NCBI RefSeq assembly: GCF_030209435.1
Contig: NZ_JARVRX010000011.1
Location: 186,001 to 250,000 of the forward strand
Reading direction: 5' to 3'
Source: Mycolicibacterium sp. lyk4-40-TYG-92
GTDB taxonomy: Bacteria; Actinomycetota; Actinomycetes; Mycobacteriales; Mycobacteriaceae
Length of the DNA: 64,000 nt
The notes beneath the pieces were generated by a model that saw nothing but the letters and a program-made list of their open reading frames with translations, searched no databases and had not been told where the DNA came from. Position 1 is the stretch's first letter. Each line of letters opens with the position of its first letter. The position numbers and the translations under genes are program-made. Of the stretch, positions 25,070 to 33,472 are shown in pieces.

Positions 25070-26283
25070 CCTTGGCGGGAAGTTTGGCCGGGGTCGACCT
25101 GACCGACCTCGACAACTTCGCGTCGGGCTTCCCGCACGAGCTGTTCGCGCGGCACCGCGGCGAAGCTCCGGTGTACTGGCACGAGCCGACCGACAACACC
25201 CCCGATGGCGAGGGCTTCTGGTCGGTTGCCACCTACGCGGAAACCCTTGCGGTGCTGCGTGATCCGGCGGCCTTCTCGTCGGTGACAGGCGGCTCGCGGC
25301 CATTCGGCGGAACCCTGATCCAGGACCTGTCCATCGCCGGCCAGGTGCTGAACATGATGGACGACCCGCGGCACGCGGAGATCCGGCGGCTGGTCTCGTC
25401 GGGGCTGACGCCGCGGATGATCGCGCGGGTCGAGGACGACCTACGCGCGCGCAGCCGGGCGCTGCTGGACGCGGTGTCGCCGGGGGTTCCGTTCGACTTC
25501 CTGGTCGACATCGCCGCCGAGCTGCCCATGCAGATGATCTGCATCCTCATGGGTATCCCTGAATCGCAACGGCATTGGCTTTTCGAGGCCATCGAGCCGA
25601 GCTTCGATTTCGGCGGTTCGCGCAAGGCCGCCATCACCCGGTTGTCCGTCCAGGAGGCCGGCTCGCGGATGTACAACTTCGGCATGGAGCTGATCGCAGC
25701 CAAGCGGGCCGAGCCCACCGACGACATGCTGTCGGTGGTGGCCAATGCACCCGACGTGTCGGACATCGAGGTGTACCTGTTCTTCAACCTGCTGTTCAGC
25801 GCGGGCGCCGAGACCACCCGCAACGCGGTGGCCGGCGGACTGTTGGCGTTGTGCGAGAACCCCTCTCAACTGGCACTGCTGCGCGCCGACCTGTCGCTAC
25901 TGCCGTCGGCGGTCGAGGAGATGGTGCGCTGGACCTCGCCGTCGCCGTCCAAACGGCGCACCGCCACGCGTGCCGTGTCGTTGGGCGGCCGCGATATCGA
26001 GGCGGGGCAGAAGGTGGTGGTCTGGGAAGGTTCGGCCAACCGCGACGAGCTGGTATTCGAGCGAGCTGACGTCTTCGACGTGACCCGGAAACCCAACCCG
26101 CACTTGGGCTTCGGGCAAGGTCTGCACTACTGCCTCGGCGCGAACCTGGCCCGCCTGGAGTTACGGGTGCTTTTCGAGGAGCTGCTCACCCGCTTCCCGG
26201 ACATCCGGGTGGTCGAGCCGCCGGAATGGACCCGCAGCAACCGGCATACCGGGCTCCGGCACCTCTGGGTCTCCCTGTCGTGA
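25066..26283 (+). CDS. cyp126: Cytochrome P450 CYP126
   Basis: The product has 405 residues with I-helix FSAGAETTRN, ExxR region VEEMVRWTSP, and heme loop FGQGLHYCLGANLAR, thiolate Cys at about 356. It is a soluble bacterial P450 directly coupled to purB, the same arrangement as M. tuberculosis cyp126 (Rv0778), for which I recall azole binding but no known substrate. A dispersed palindrome follows the stop. No ferredoxin is adjacent, so electrons must come from a partner elsewhere. Confidence 0.92.
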   Translation: MTLAGSLAGVDLTDLDNFASGFPHELFARHRGEAPVYWHEPTDNTPDGEGFWSVATYAETLAVLRDPAAFSSVTGGSRPFGGTLIQDLSIAGQVLNMMDDPRHAEIRRLVSSGLTPRMIARVEDDLRARSRALLDAVSPGVPFDFLVDIAAELPMQMICILMGIPESQRHWLFEAIEPSFDFGGSRKAAITRLSVQEAGSRMYNFGMELIAAKRAEPTDDMLSVVANAPDVSDIEVYLFFNLLFSAGAETTRNAVAGGLLALCENPSQLALLRADLSLLPSAVEEMVRWTSPSPSKRRTATRAVSLGGRDIEAGQKVVVWEGSANRDELVFERADVFDVTRKPNPHLGFGQGLHYCLGANLARLELRVLFEELLTRFPDIRVVEPPEWTRSNRHTGLRHLWVSLS

Positions 26284-26284
26284 C

Positions 26285-26327
26285 TTGTGCACGAAAATCC
26301 GCGCGCGGCGCGGAAAATCGTGCACAA
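26285..26327. repeat. Dispersed intergenic palindrome, TTGTGCACGA family, copy 1
   Basis: Outer arms TTGTGCACGA and TCGTGCACAA and inner arms CCGCGC/GCGCGG pair; the AAAA tracts between them face each other unpaired. The element fills the gap between cyp126 and the convergent mycolate methyltransferase gene. A near-identical copy sits after purL (44813-44855). Confidence 0.8.
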
Positions 26328-26328
26328 A

Positions 26329-27216
26329 TCACGCGGCCGTGCGCTTGTGATAGCTGGCGAGGGTGACGTCGAGCAGGCCTTCGGTGAAGTAGCGTTCGCA
26401 GCCGCGCAGATACTTCATGAAGCGCTGGTAGACCTCCTCGGATTGGATTTCCACCGCCTTCTCGTGGTTGGCCTCGAGCGCGTCGCCCCACGTCTTGAGC
26501 GTCCGGATGTAGTGCGGCCGTAGGGATATGGCCTCGGGGACGACGAAACCGGCAAGTGCGCCGTGCTCGATCATCATGTCTGTCGTCGGAATCCGGCCGC
26601 CGGGGAAGATTTCGGTGACGATGAATTTGATGAAGCGGGCGGTTTCGAAGGTGACTTTCTTGCCGTCCGCGTTCAACTGGTACGGATGGAAGCCGACGCT
26701 GCTCTGAATGGTCATGCGGCCGTCGGCGGGAAGAATCTCGAAACACCTCTTGAAGAAATCCGGATAGCGTTCGAAACCGAAGTGCTCGAAGGCTTCGATG
26801 GACACGATGCGGTCGACGGGTTCGTCGAATTGTTCCCACCCGTGCAGCAGCACCCGGCGGGTTCGGTCGGTGTCGATGCCGTTCAGGAGTTCTTGGGTGA
26901 ACGCCTTCTGGTTCTTCGACAACGTCAATCCGATGACGTTGACGTCGTACTTCTCGACTGCTCGTCTGGCCGTGGCGCCCCAGCCACAACCGATGTCCAA
27001 CAACGTCATTCCGGGTTTCAGGTCGAGCTTGTCGAGGTTGAGATCGATTTTCGCGAGCTGCGCGCCTTCGAGGTTCAGGGTCGGAGGTTCGAAGTAGGCG
27101 CAGCTGTAGGTACGCGACGGGTCTTGGAACAGCGCGAAGAAATCGTCGGACAGGTCGTAATGGGCTTGGATCTCTTCGAAGTGCGGGCGCATTTCTTCTT
27201 GGGAACCAGCAGGCAT
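26329..27216 (-). CDS. mmaA4: Hydroxymycolate-type mycolic acid methyltransferase
   Basis: The 295-residue SAM methyltransferase has motif I DIGCGWGATA at about 81-90, the family Cys in YSCAYFEPP at about 38, and the C-terminal MKYLRGCERYFTEGLLD. It matches M. tuberculosis MmaA4 better than CmaA or UmaA, especially DDFFALFQDPSRTYSCAYFE and the ISLRPHYIRTLKTWGD region. MmaA4 methylates and hydroxylates the distal position of meromycolate, the entry to keto/methoxy (or related oxygenated) mycolates. Third codon positions look less GC-rich than in neighbours. It lies 74 bases after a second methyltransferase gene; both seem inserted between cyp126 and purC. Confidence 0.78.
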   Translation of the reverse strand: MPAGSQEEMRPHFEEIQAHYDLSDDFFALFQDPSRTYSCAYFEPPTLNLEGAQLAKIDLNLDKLDLKPGMTLLDIGCGWGATARRAVEKYDVNVIGLTLSKNQKAFTQELLNGIDTDRTRRVLLHGWEQFDEPVDRIVSIEAFEHFGFERYPDFFKRCFEILPADGRMTIQSSVGFHPYQLNADGKKVTFETARFIKFIVTEIFPGGRIPTTDMMIEHGALAGFVVPEAISLRPHYIRTLKTWGDALEANHEKAVEIQSEEVYQRFMKYLRGCERYFTEGLLDVTLASYHKRTAA

Positions 27217-27290
27217 GGATCCGTGCTTTCCAACGCAGCGCTATGCCACGTCTTTGTGATGGCGGTCTGGTAGAAGGCTGTTGTGGTCGG

Positions 27291-28154
27291 TCACTTCTGC
27301 AAGGTGAATTGGTTGACGTCCACCTGGCGGCGACGGAACATGTCCGCACAGCCCGTCAGATATTTCATGTAGCGGTCGTAGACCTCTACGGATTGCACCG
27401 CGATCGCCTCGTCGCGATGCGCCTCCAGCGCCTCGGCCCACAGATCCAGGGTCCGCGCATAGTGCGGCTGCAGCGATTGCACCCGGGTCACCCGGAATCC
27501 GGCCGCGCCGGCCTGGTCACAGACCATCTGAATGGACGGCAGACGGCCGCCGGGGAAGATCTCGGTGATGATGAACTTGATGAACCTCGCCAGCTCGAAA
27601 GTCAGTGGTACCCCGAGTTCGGCGGCCTCACCCGGATTGATGCCGCAGATGGTGTGCAGCAGCATGACGCCATCAGGCGGCAACGCGTCATAGGCCATCT
27701 GAAAGAACGCCGGATATCGGTCGTGACCGAAATGCTCGAACGCGCCGATCGACACGATGCGGTCCACCGGTTCGTCGAACTGCTCCCACCCCTCCAGATA
27801 CACGCGGCGCGAACGCGTGGTCTCCAGGCCGTCGAGCAGTTGATTGACATGTGCGGCTTGGTTTTTCGACAGGGTCAGCCCGACGACATCGACGTCGTAC
27901 TTCTCGGTTGCGCGCCGCATCGTCGCGCCCCAGCCGCAGCCGACATCGAGCAGTGTCATGCCCGGCTCGAGGCCCAGCTTGCCCAGCGCGAGGTCGATCT
28001 TCGCCAATTGGGCCTCTTCCAGCGTCATGTCGTCACGCTCGAAATATGCACAACTGTAGGTCTGGCTCGGATCCAGAAACAGTCTGAAGAAATCGTCTGA
28101 CAAGTCGTAATGCGCCTGGACGTCCGCAAAATGCGGTTTGAGTTTTTCTGCCAT
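27291..28154 (-). CDS. Cyclopropane mycolic acid synthase-like methyltransferase
   Basis: The 287-residue length equals CmaA1/PcaA/MmaA2. The start MAEKLKPHFADVQAHYDL at ATG 28154 is preceded by GAGAGGA. SAM motif DVGCGWGATM is at about 71-80, the conserved Cys in YSCAYFERDD at about 35, EHFGHDRYPAFF at about 140, and the C-terminus is VDVNQFTLQK. Family members cyclopropanate or methylate meromycolate double bonds. I recall highest likeness to CmaA1, PcaA and MmaA2 but cannot choose between them by eye. It is upstream of, and co-oriented with, the mmaA4-like gene. Confidence 0.82.
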   Translation of the reverse strand: MAEKLKPHFADVQAHYDLSDDFFRLFLDPSQTYSCAYFERDDMTLEEAQLAKIDLALGKLGLEPGMTLLDVGCGWGATMRRATEKYDVDVVGLTLSKNQAAHVNQLLDGLETTRSRRVYLEGWEQFDEPVDRIVSIGAFEHFGHDRYPAFFQMAYDALPPDGVMLLHTICGINPGEAAELGVPLTFELARFIKFIITEIFPGGRLPSIQMVCDQAGAAGFRVTRVQSLQPHYARTLDLWAEALEAHRDEAIAVQSVEVYDRYMKYLTGCADMFRRRQVDVNQFTLQK

Positions 28155-28531
28155 GGCTTCCTCTCCTGGCCGACGGCCTGGGAATGCTGATCGCGCGTAC
28201 ACCTGCTCAGCCGGCGACGTCGACGGCGCGTAGGAGGTGTGTTGTGCCCTGTACACGTTTGCGGTGCCCGCACGGTTCACGAGCACGACAACTGGTATTC
28301 GTTGCCAGGTTTGAGTTGGATGGGTCCGGCGCCGAAATTGATGGATTGCCCGGTTGCTGGAGCGACATCGGCGCAGCGATCAGCAGCGCAGGAATTCGCG
28401 GTCTGGCGGCGCCCGCGCTGCTGGAGCGGTGAACCAGAGAAGCCCTGAAATATGTTGCCGACGGCTTACCAGTGAAGCAACGACTCAGCGGCAATGCAAG
28501 GGCAAACCTTGAGAATCGTCGGTGTCGTCCG
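28155..28531. other. 377-base gap without a supported gene
   Basis: This lies upstream of the methyltransferase pair and downstream of the membrane protein gene. Short frames exist on both strands but have mixed codon use, no ribosome binding sites and no recognisable product. Composition looks poorer in GC than the flanks. It should hold the promoter of the methyltransferase pair; a GAGAGGA site precedes the ATG at 28154. It may be an insertion scar. Confidence 0.5.
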
Positions 28532-29161
28532 TCAGGACGATGTGGGGCGGGCCGGGCGTAGACCGGCCGACCGCAACTCGAGTGCCGCCAGCTTCCGGAT
28601 GGCGATGGTGTCGTGGGTGCGCCAGGCGGTCACCGGGTCGTCGGAAACCTCCGTCAACTGTGCCAACGGCCGGTTGGCCAGCGCCCGCAACGCCAGCAGC
28701 TGCTCGCCGGCATCGGTCGACGCCAGCGTCACCGCCGTCCACTTACGGCGGAAGAACCTGATCCGCAGCACCAGCCACGGCATCGCGACGGCGAGGATCG
28801 GCGGCAGCGCCACCGCCAGCGCCAGCACCCACGCCAGCCAGCCGGCTGTGCTGTGCAGGCTGTCACCCGCGCCGGCGATGTCGACCGCGGCGTTGCCGGC
28901 CGACCGCAACGGGCCGCCGAACGCCTTCCCGATCAGGGGAATGCCGTCGGCGTTATGGCCGGCGGAGGCCAGGCTGCCGGCGACGCCGTCGGCGCCGTCG
29001 TGCACCTGGCGCCCGACGTCGGCGATGGTGGCGATCGCGCTGTGCACCGCGACGCCGACGGAAACCCAGATGGCGAACCACACCAACGCGACGACGTCGC
29101 TGGTCAGCTGGGCGAGCAACCGGCCCGGCGTCCGGGCGTAGGGCACGTAGCGCGAACTCAT
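28532..29161 (-). CDS. Conserved mycobacterial membrane protein, 209 aa
   Basis: Two clear membrane helices: about residues 22-45 (VVALVWFAIWVSVGVAVHSAIA) and about 105-132 (AGWLAWVLALAVALPPILAVAMPWLVL). The Gly/Ala-rich loop between them should face outside. The cytoplasmic tail contains RFFRRKW and a helical region. It diverges from purC by 30 bases. From memory it corresponds to Rv0779c, which in M. tuberculosis lies directly between cyp126 and purC. No function is known to me. Confidence 0.8.
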   Translation of the reverse strand: MSSRYVPYARTPGRLLAQLTSDVVALVWFAIWVSVGVAVHSAIATIADVGRQVHDGADGVAGSLASAGHNADGIPLIGKAFGGPLRSAGNAAVDIAGAGDSLHSTAGWLAWVLALAVALPPILAVAMPWLVLRIRFFRRKWTAVTLASTDAGEQLLALRALANRPLAQLTEVSDDPVTAWRTHDTIAIRKLAALELRSAGLRPARPTSS

Positions 29162-29191
29162 GCCAACCATCCCAACAGATAGGGTGGTCCG

Positions 29192-30091
29192 ATGCGCCCA
29201 GCTTTGTCCGACTACCGGCATCTGACCAGCGGCAAGGTTCGCGATCTGTACCGCATCGACGACGACCACCTGCTGTTCGTCGCATCGGACCGGATCTCGG
29301 CTTTCGACTATGTCCTCGACAGCGAGATCCCGGACAAGGGCCGCGTGCTCACCGCCATGAGCGTCTTCTTCTTCGACTATCTGGCCGAGCAGCTGGGCAC
29401 CGCCAACCACCTCGCGGGTCCGGCCGACGACGAGCGCATCCCCGCCGAGGTGCTGGGCCGCGCGCTGGTGGTGCGGAGCCTGGAGATGATGCCGGTCGAA
29501 TGCGTGGCGCGCGGATACCTGACCGGTTCGGGGCTCATCGACTACCGCAACACGGGCCAGGTGTGCGGCATTGCGCTGCCGGCCGGCCTGACCGAAGCCA
29601 GCCGCTTCGCCGAGCCGCTGTTCACGCCGGCGACCAAGGCCGAGATCGGTGCGCACGACGAGAACATCGCGTTCGACGCGGTCGTGAAGCTCGTCGGCGC
29701 CGAGCGGGCCGCGCAGCTGCGCGACGAGACCCTGAAGGTCTACAGCGCCGCCGCCGCGCATGCGTTGACCAAGGGAATCATCCTGGCGGACACCAAGTTC
29801 GAGTTCGGCGTCGACGCCGACGGCGGGCTGGTGCTGGCCGACGAGGTGCTGACCCCGGACTCGTCGCGGTACTGGCCGGTGGACGGCTACGCCGAAGGTG
29901 TGGTGCAGCCCAGCTTCGACAAGCAGTTCGTCCGGAACTGGCTGACCGGTCCGGACTCCGGCTGGGACCGCGCCGGTGATACCCCGCCGCCGGCATTGCC
30001 CGACGACATCGTCGAGGCCACCCGGGCGCGGTACATCGAAGCGTACGAACGGATTTCAGGCCGCCGCTTTGCCGATTGGATCGGCGCATGA
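29192..30091 (+). CDS. purC: SAICAR synthetase PurC
   Basis: The product has 299 residues: GKVRDLYRID at about 13-22, ATP-site ASDRISAFDYVLDSEIPDKG at about 31-50, EMMPVECVARGYLTGSG at about 98-114, and DTKFEFGVD at about 199-207 plus LADEVLTPDSSRYWP. It condenses CAIR with aspartate using ATP. The stop overlaps the next gene start (ATGA), coupling purC to an oligopeptidase gene. Confidence 0.97.
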   Translation: MRPALSDYRHLTSGKVRDLYRIDDDHLLFVASDRISAFDYVLDSEIPDKGRVLTAMSVFFFDYLAEQLGTANHLAGPADDERIPAEVLGRALVVRSLEMMPVECVARGYLTGSGLIDYRNTGQVCGIALPAGLTEASRFAEPLFTPATKAEIGAHDENIAFDAVVKLVGAERAAQLRDETLKVYSAAAAHALTKGIILADTKFEFGVDADGGLVLADEVLTPDSSRYWPVDGYAEGVVQPSFDKQFVRNWLTGPDSGWDRAGDTPPPALPDDIVEATRARYIEAYERISGRRFADWIGA

Positions 30092-32250
30092 GCATGAGCA
30101 CGCCGCCCGTCGCCAAGAAGGTCGAGCACCGCCGCGAGCACCACGGCGATGTGTTCATCGACCCGTACGAGTGGATGCGGGACAAGAACGACCCTGAGGT
30201 GATCGCGCTACTGAACGCGGAGAACGCCTACACGGAGGAGATCACCGCGCCGCTGGAACCGTTGCGGCAGAAGATCTTCGACGAGATCAAGGCCCGCACC
30301 AAGGAGACCGACCTGTCGGTGCCGACGCGTCGCGGTGAGTGGTGGTATTACGCCCGCAGCTTCGAGGGCAAGCAGTACAGCGTGCACTGCCGGTGCCCCA
30401 TCAGCGATCCCGACGACTGGACCCCGCCGCAGCTCGACGAGCACACCGAGGTCCCCGGCGAGCAGGTGCTGCTGGACGAGAACGTCGAGGCCGAGGGCCA
30501 CGACTTCTTCTCGCTCGGCGCGGCCACCGTCAGCGTCGACGCCAACATCCTGGCGTACTCCGTCGACACCGTCGGCGACGAGCGATACACGCTGAAGTTC
30601 AAGGACTTACGCACCGGCGAGCTGTACGACGACCGGATCACCGGCATCGGTGCGGGCGGCACCTGGGCGGCCGACAACCGGACGCTCTACTACGTCACGG
30701 TCGACGATGCCTGGCGGCCGGACACCGTCTGGCGACACCGGCTGGGTTCCGGGCTGCCCGGCGAGAAGGTGCACCACGAATCCGACGAGCGGTTCTGGGT
30801 GGGCGTGGGCCGCACCCGCAGTGACAAGTACATCTTCATCGCCGCGGGCAGTGCCGTCACGTCCGAGGTGCGCTACGCCGACGCGCGTGACGCCAAGGCA
30901 GAGTTCGCGGTGGTGTTGCCGCGTAAGGACTCCGTGGAGTACTCGGTCGAGCACGCGGTGGTCGGTGGCGAGGATCGGTTCCTGATCCTGCACAACGACG
31001 GTGCCGAGAACTTCGCGCTGGTGGATGTGCCGGTGGCGGAGGCCCCGCTGACGAACCTCGACGGCGCCCGCACGCTCATCGAGCACCGCGACGATGTGCG
31101 ACTCGACGGTGTCGACGCCTTCGCCGACCAGCTGGTGGTCAGCTATCGCCGGGAAGCGTTGCCGCGAATCCAGCTGTGGCCCTTCGATTCCGACGGAAAC
31201 TACGGCGAAACCCAGGAGATCGCGTTCGAGTCGGAATTGATGTCGGTCGGTCTGTCGGGCAACCCGAACTGGTCGTCGCCGCGGCTGCGGGTGGGGGCGA
31301 CGTCATTCGTCATCCCGGTGCGGATCTACGACCTGGACCTGGCCACCGGCGAGCGAATCCTGTTGCGCGAGCAGCCGGTTCTCGGTGACTACCGGCCAGA
31401 GGACTACCTCGAGCGCCGGGACTGGGCGGTGGCTGCCGACGGCACGAAGGTGCCGCTCTCGATCATCCAGCGGGTGGGCGCGCCGACCCCGGCACCGGCG
31501 CTGCTGTACGGCTACGGCGCCTACGAGTCCTGCGAGGACCCGCGCTTCTCGATCGCCCGGCTCTCGCTGCTGGACCGCGGCGTGGTGTTCGTCATCGCGC
31601 ACGTGCGCGGCGGCGGTGAGCTGGGTCGTGGCTGGTACGAGCACGGCAAGCTGCTGGAGAAGAAGAACACCTTCACCGACTTCATCAGTGCCGCAGAGCA
31701 TCTCATTGCAACCGGGGTCACCCGGCCGGAGAATCTCGTCGCCCTCGGCGGCAGTGCCGGCGGTCTGCTGATGGGTGCGGTCGCCAACATGGCGCCCCAG
31801 CTGTTCGCCGGCATCCTGGCGCAGGTGCCCTTCGTCGACGCCCTGACCACCATCCTCGACCCGTCCCTGCCGCTCACCGTGACCGAGTGGGACGAGTGGG
31901 GTAATCCGTTGGCGGACAAGGAAGTCTACGACTACATGAAGTCCTATACGCCGTACGAGAACGTGACGGCCCAGGACTATCCGAACATCCTGGCCATGAC
32001 GTCGCTGAACGACACCCGGGTGTACTACGTCGAGCCGGCGAAATGGGTTGCCGCGCTGCGCAGTACCAAGACCGACAACCATCCCGTCCTGCTCAAGACC
32101 GAGATGGCGGCCGGGCACGGCGGCACGAGCGGGCGCTACGAACGCTGGAAAGAAGCTGCGTTCCAGTACGCCTGGGTGCTAGCCACCGCGGACCGCGACA
32201 AATATGGCAGCGGCCAGGTAGACGACCTCCTGGACGGAGCGCACGCCTAG
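30088..32250 (+). CDS. ptrB: Oligopeptidase B-type serine peptidase (S9A)
   Basis: The 720-residue protein has an N-terminal beta-propeller (to about residue 430) and a C-terminal alpha/beta hydrolase domain. Catalytic Ser lies in GGSAGG (near 555), Asp in SLNDTRVYY, and His in AGHGGTSGR, all in the order expected for S9A. It cleaves short peptides, typically after basic residues, in the cytoplasm. The ATG overlaps the purC stop. In M. tuberculosis H37Rv I recall this gene as split in two (Rv0781/Rv0782); here it is one open frame. Its last 72 bases overlap the convergent DoxX gene. Confidence 0.92.
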   Translation: MSMSTPPVAKKVEHRREHHGDVFIDPYEWMRDKNDPEVIALLNAENAYTEEITAPLEPLRQKIFDEIKARTKETDLSVPTRRGEWWYYARSFEGKQYSVHCRCPISDPDDWTPPQLDEHTEVPGEQVLLDENVEAEGHDFFSLGAATVSVDANILAYSVDTVGDERYTLKFKDLRTGELYDDRITGIGAGGTWAADNRTLYYVTVDDAWRPDTVWRHRLGSGLPGEKVHHESDERFWVGVGRTRSDKYIFIAAGSAVTSEVRYADARDAKAEFAVVLPRKDSVEYSVEHAVVGGEDRFLILHNDGAENFALVDVPVAEAPLTNLDGARTLIEHRDDVRLDGVDAFADQLVVSYRREALPRIQLWPFDSDGNYGETQEIAFESELMSVGLSGNPNWSSPRLRVGATSFVIPVRIYDLDLATGERILLREQPVLGDYRPEDYLERRDWAVAADGTKVPLSIIQRVGAPTPAPALLYGYGAYESCEDPRFSIARLSLLDRGVVFVIAHVRGGGELGRGWYEHGKLLEKKNTFTDFISAAEHLIATGVTRPENLVALGGSAGGLLMGAVANMAPQLFAGILAQVPFVDALTTILDPSLPLTVTEWDEWGNPLADKEVYDYMKSYTPYENVTAQDYPNILAMTSLNDTRVYYVEPAKWVAALRSTKTDNHPVLLKTEMAAGHGGTSGRYERWKEAAFQYAWVLATADRDKYGSGQVDDLLDGAHA

Positions 32251-32640
32251 GTTCGACGCCATCGACGGCGGAGTATCGGGCATCTGCGCGGCGTAGATGT
32301 TGGCCGGAAACATGGCCAGCATCAACAGGAACAGGCAGATCGCGGCCGCGACGCGCGTGGGTGGAAACAGGAGCCCGGCGGCGCCGAGCAGTTCGAGCAC
32401 GCCGGTGACGGCCACCAGCCGTTCTGGCGACGGCAACTGCGGCGGGACGATCGCGATCATGTCGCGCCGCATGCCGGGGGTGAAATGTGCGACACCGGTC
32501 ATGAAGAACATCAGGGCCAGGCCGACCGCGATGGCGCTCGGCCAGCTGTCGAAATACCCGACTCCGAGCCAGCCGGCCACGCGTGCGCCCAAACTGCCCA
32601 GTACGAGAGCGAGAAGAACGGCCACGAGCTGTGCCTCCAT
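32179..32640 (-). CDS. DoxX-family membrane protein, 153 aa
   Basis: Four hydrophobic helices: about 5-20, 32-55 with FFMTGVAHF, 75-95 with GVLELLGAAGLLFPP, and 100-118, then a C-terminal helix. GxxxHF and ELLGAxGLL are typical DoxX signatures; DoxX proteins are quinol or redox-linked membrane proteins. It diverges from a TetR gene with a shared operator at 32641-32661, and a good sigma-A promoter (TTGACA-N16-TATCCT) reads into it. The ligand-controlled role is unknown. Confidence 0.87.
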   Translation of the reverse strand: MEAQLVAVLLALVLGSLGARVAGWLGVGYFDSWPSAIAVGLALMFFMTGVAHFTPGMRRDMIAIVPPQLPSPERLVAVTGVLELLGAAGLLFPPTRVAAAICLFLLMLAMFPANIYAAQMPDTPPSMASNLGVRSVQEVVYLAAAIFVAVRGG

Positions 32641-32661
32641 AATCTAGTCGGTGTCTAGATT
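32641..32661. promoter_or_regulatory. Operator between doxX and its TetR regulator
   Basis: AATCTAG-N7-CTAGATT is a perfect inverted repeat directly before the DoxX ATG, at the expected transcription start of its promoter. A second weaker repeat AGCGC/GCGCT lies beside it (32668-32684). Binding by the adjacent TetR protein is the simplest reading. Confidence 0.65.
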
Positions 32662-32662
32662 G

Positions 32663-32690
32663 AGGATAGCGCTGAACTTGGCGCTGTCAA
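32663..32690 (-). promoter_or_regulatory. Sigma-A-like promoter for the DoxX gene
   Basis: On the minus strand, TTGACA (32690-32685) and TATCCT (32668-32663) are separated by 16 bases. The predicted start falls in the AATCTAG operator. On the plus strand TAAGAT (32693-32698) sits six bases before the TetR ATG, consistent with a leaderless regulator transcript. Confidence 0.65.
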
Positions 32691-32704
32691 GATAAGATGC
32701 CGCC

Positions 32705-33256
32705 ATGGCCAAGGACAGCTACCACCATGGCGACCTGAAGGCCGTGATCCTCGAGCAGGCGGCCGCCCTCGTTGCCGAACGTGGCGCCGACGGCATCTCC
32801 TTGCGCGAGTTGGCCCGTGCCGCCGGGGTGTCGCATGCCGCGCCGGCGCACCACTTCACCGATCGGCGGGGGCTGTTCACCGCGCTCGCGACCGAGGGGT
32901 TCACGCAACTGGCTGCCGCCCTCGGTACCGTCGAGTCCGAATTCGCCTACGCGGCAAAGGCTTACGTGCAGTTCGCCCTCGACCACCCCGGCCACTACGC
33001 CGTCATGTTCGACAAGACGCTCTACGACGCGGCCGACCCGGCGCTGCGCGCCGCCGAAGCCGAGGCGGCCGCCGCGCTGACGGGCGGCGTCGCGACCCTC
33101 GCCGATCCCAATGCGCAGAACGACCCCGAGGGCTCGGCCCTGGCTGCCTGGTCGCTGGTCCACGGTTTCGCCCTGCTGACCCTCAACGGCGCCGTCACCG
33201 ACGGCGACCCCGTCGATACCGCCGAACGTCTCGCCCGGATTCTCTTCTCCGGCTGA
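32705..33256 (+). CDS. TetR-family regulator, 183 aa
   Basis: HTH at about 27-50 (DGISLRELARAAGVSHAAPAHHFTDRRG) and a TetR C-terminal domain of the WHG type, with FALDHPGHYAVMFDK at about 82-96. It starts at ATG 32705 with only a promoter-like TAAGAT and no Shine-Dalgarno site upstream, so it is probably leaderless. Divergent from the DoxX gene, which it likely represses. Confidence 0.88.
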   Translation: MAKDSYHHGDLKAVILEQAAALVAERGADGISLRELARAAGVSHAAPAHHFTDRRGLFTALATEGFTQLAAALGTVESEFAYAAKAYVQFALDHPGHYAVMFDKTLYDAADPALRAAEAEAAAALTGGVATLADPNAQNDPEGSALAAWSLVHGFALLTLNGAVTDGDPVDTAERLARILFSG

Positions 33257-33268
33257 GTAGAACTTCCC

Positions 33269-33393
33269 GCGAGCGGCCGTGTCTGCGCGGCAACACGCCG
33301 GGTTTCGCGTGCAGGGAGGTGTCGCTCACCGCTGCCGAGCGGCCGCGTTTTGTACACATACGTCGGCGTTTCGCGTACAAACACGGCCGCTCG
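33269..33393. repeat. Dispersed GCGAGCGGCCG palindromes, one partial and one full
   Basis: A full element at 33336-33393 has arms CGAGCGGCCG and CGGCCGCTCG plus inner TTTGTAC/GTACAAA. A partial copy GCGAGCGGCCGTGT begins at 33269. They fill the gap after the TetR stop. The same inner and outer arms recur at 53145-53202, about 20 kb away, so this is a dispersed family. Confidence 0.75.
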
Positions 33394-33472
33394 CGCTAAA
33401 GGGGAGCCAGTGTTCAGGCGGCACCAATGTCACGGCAACCGCCGGGACACCTGACGTTGTCACACTGCTTAC

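Noticed and set aside
28184..28494. Short frames in the gap before the membrane protein gene
   Set aside because: Mixed codon use, no ribosome sites, competing frames on both strands.
30088..32250. Frameshifted or split ptrB
   Set aside because: The reading frame is continuous and contains the complete catalytic triad.
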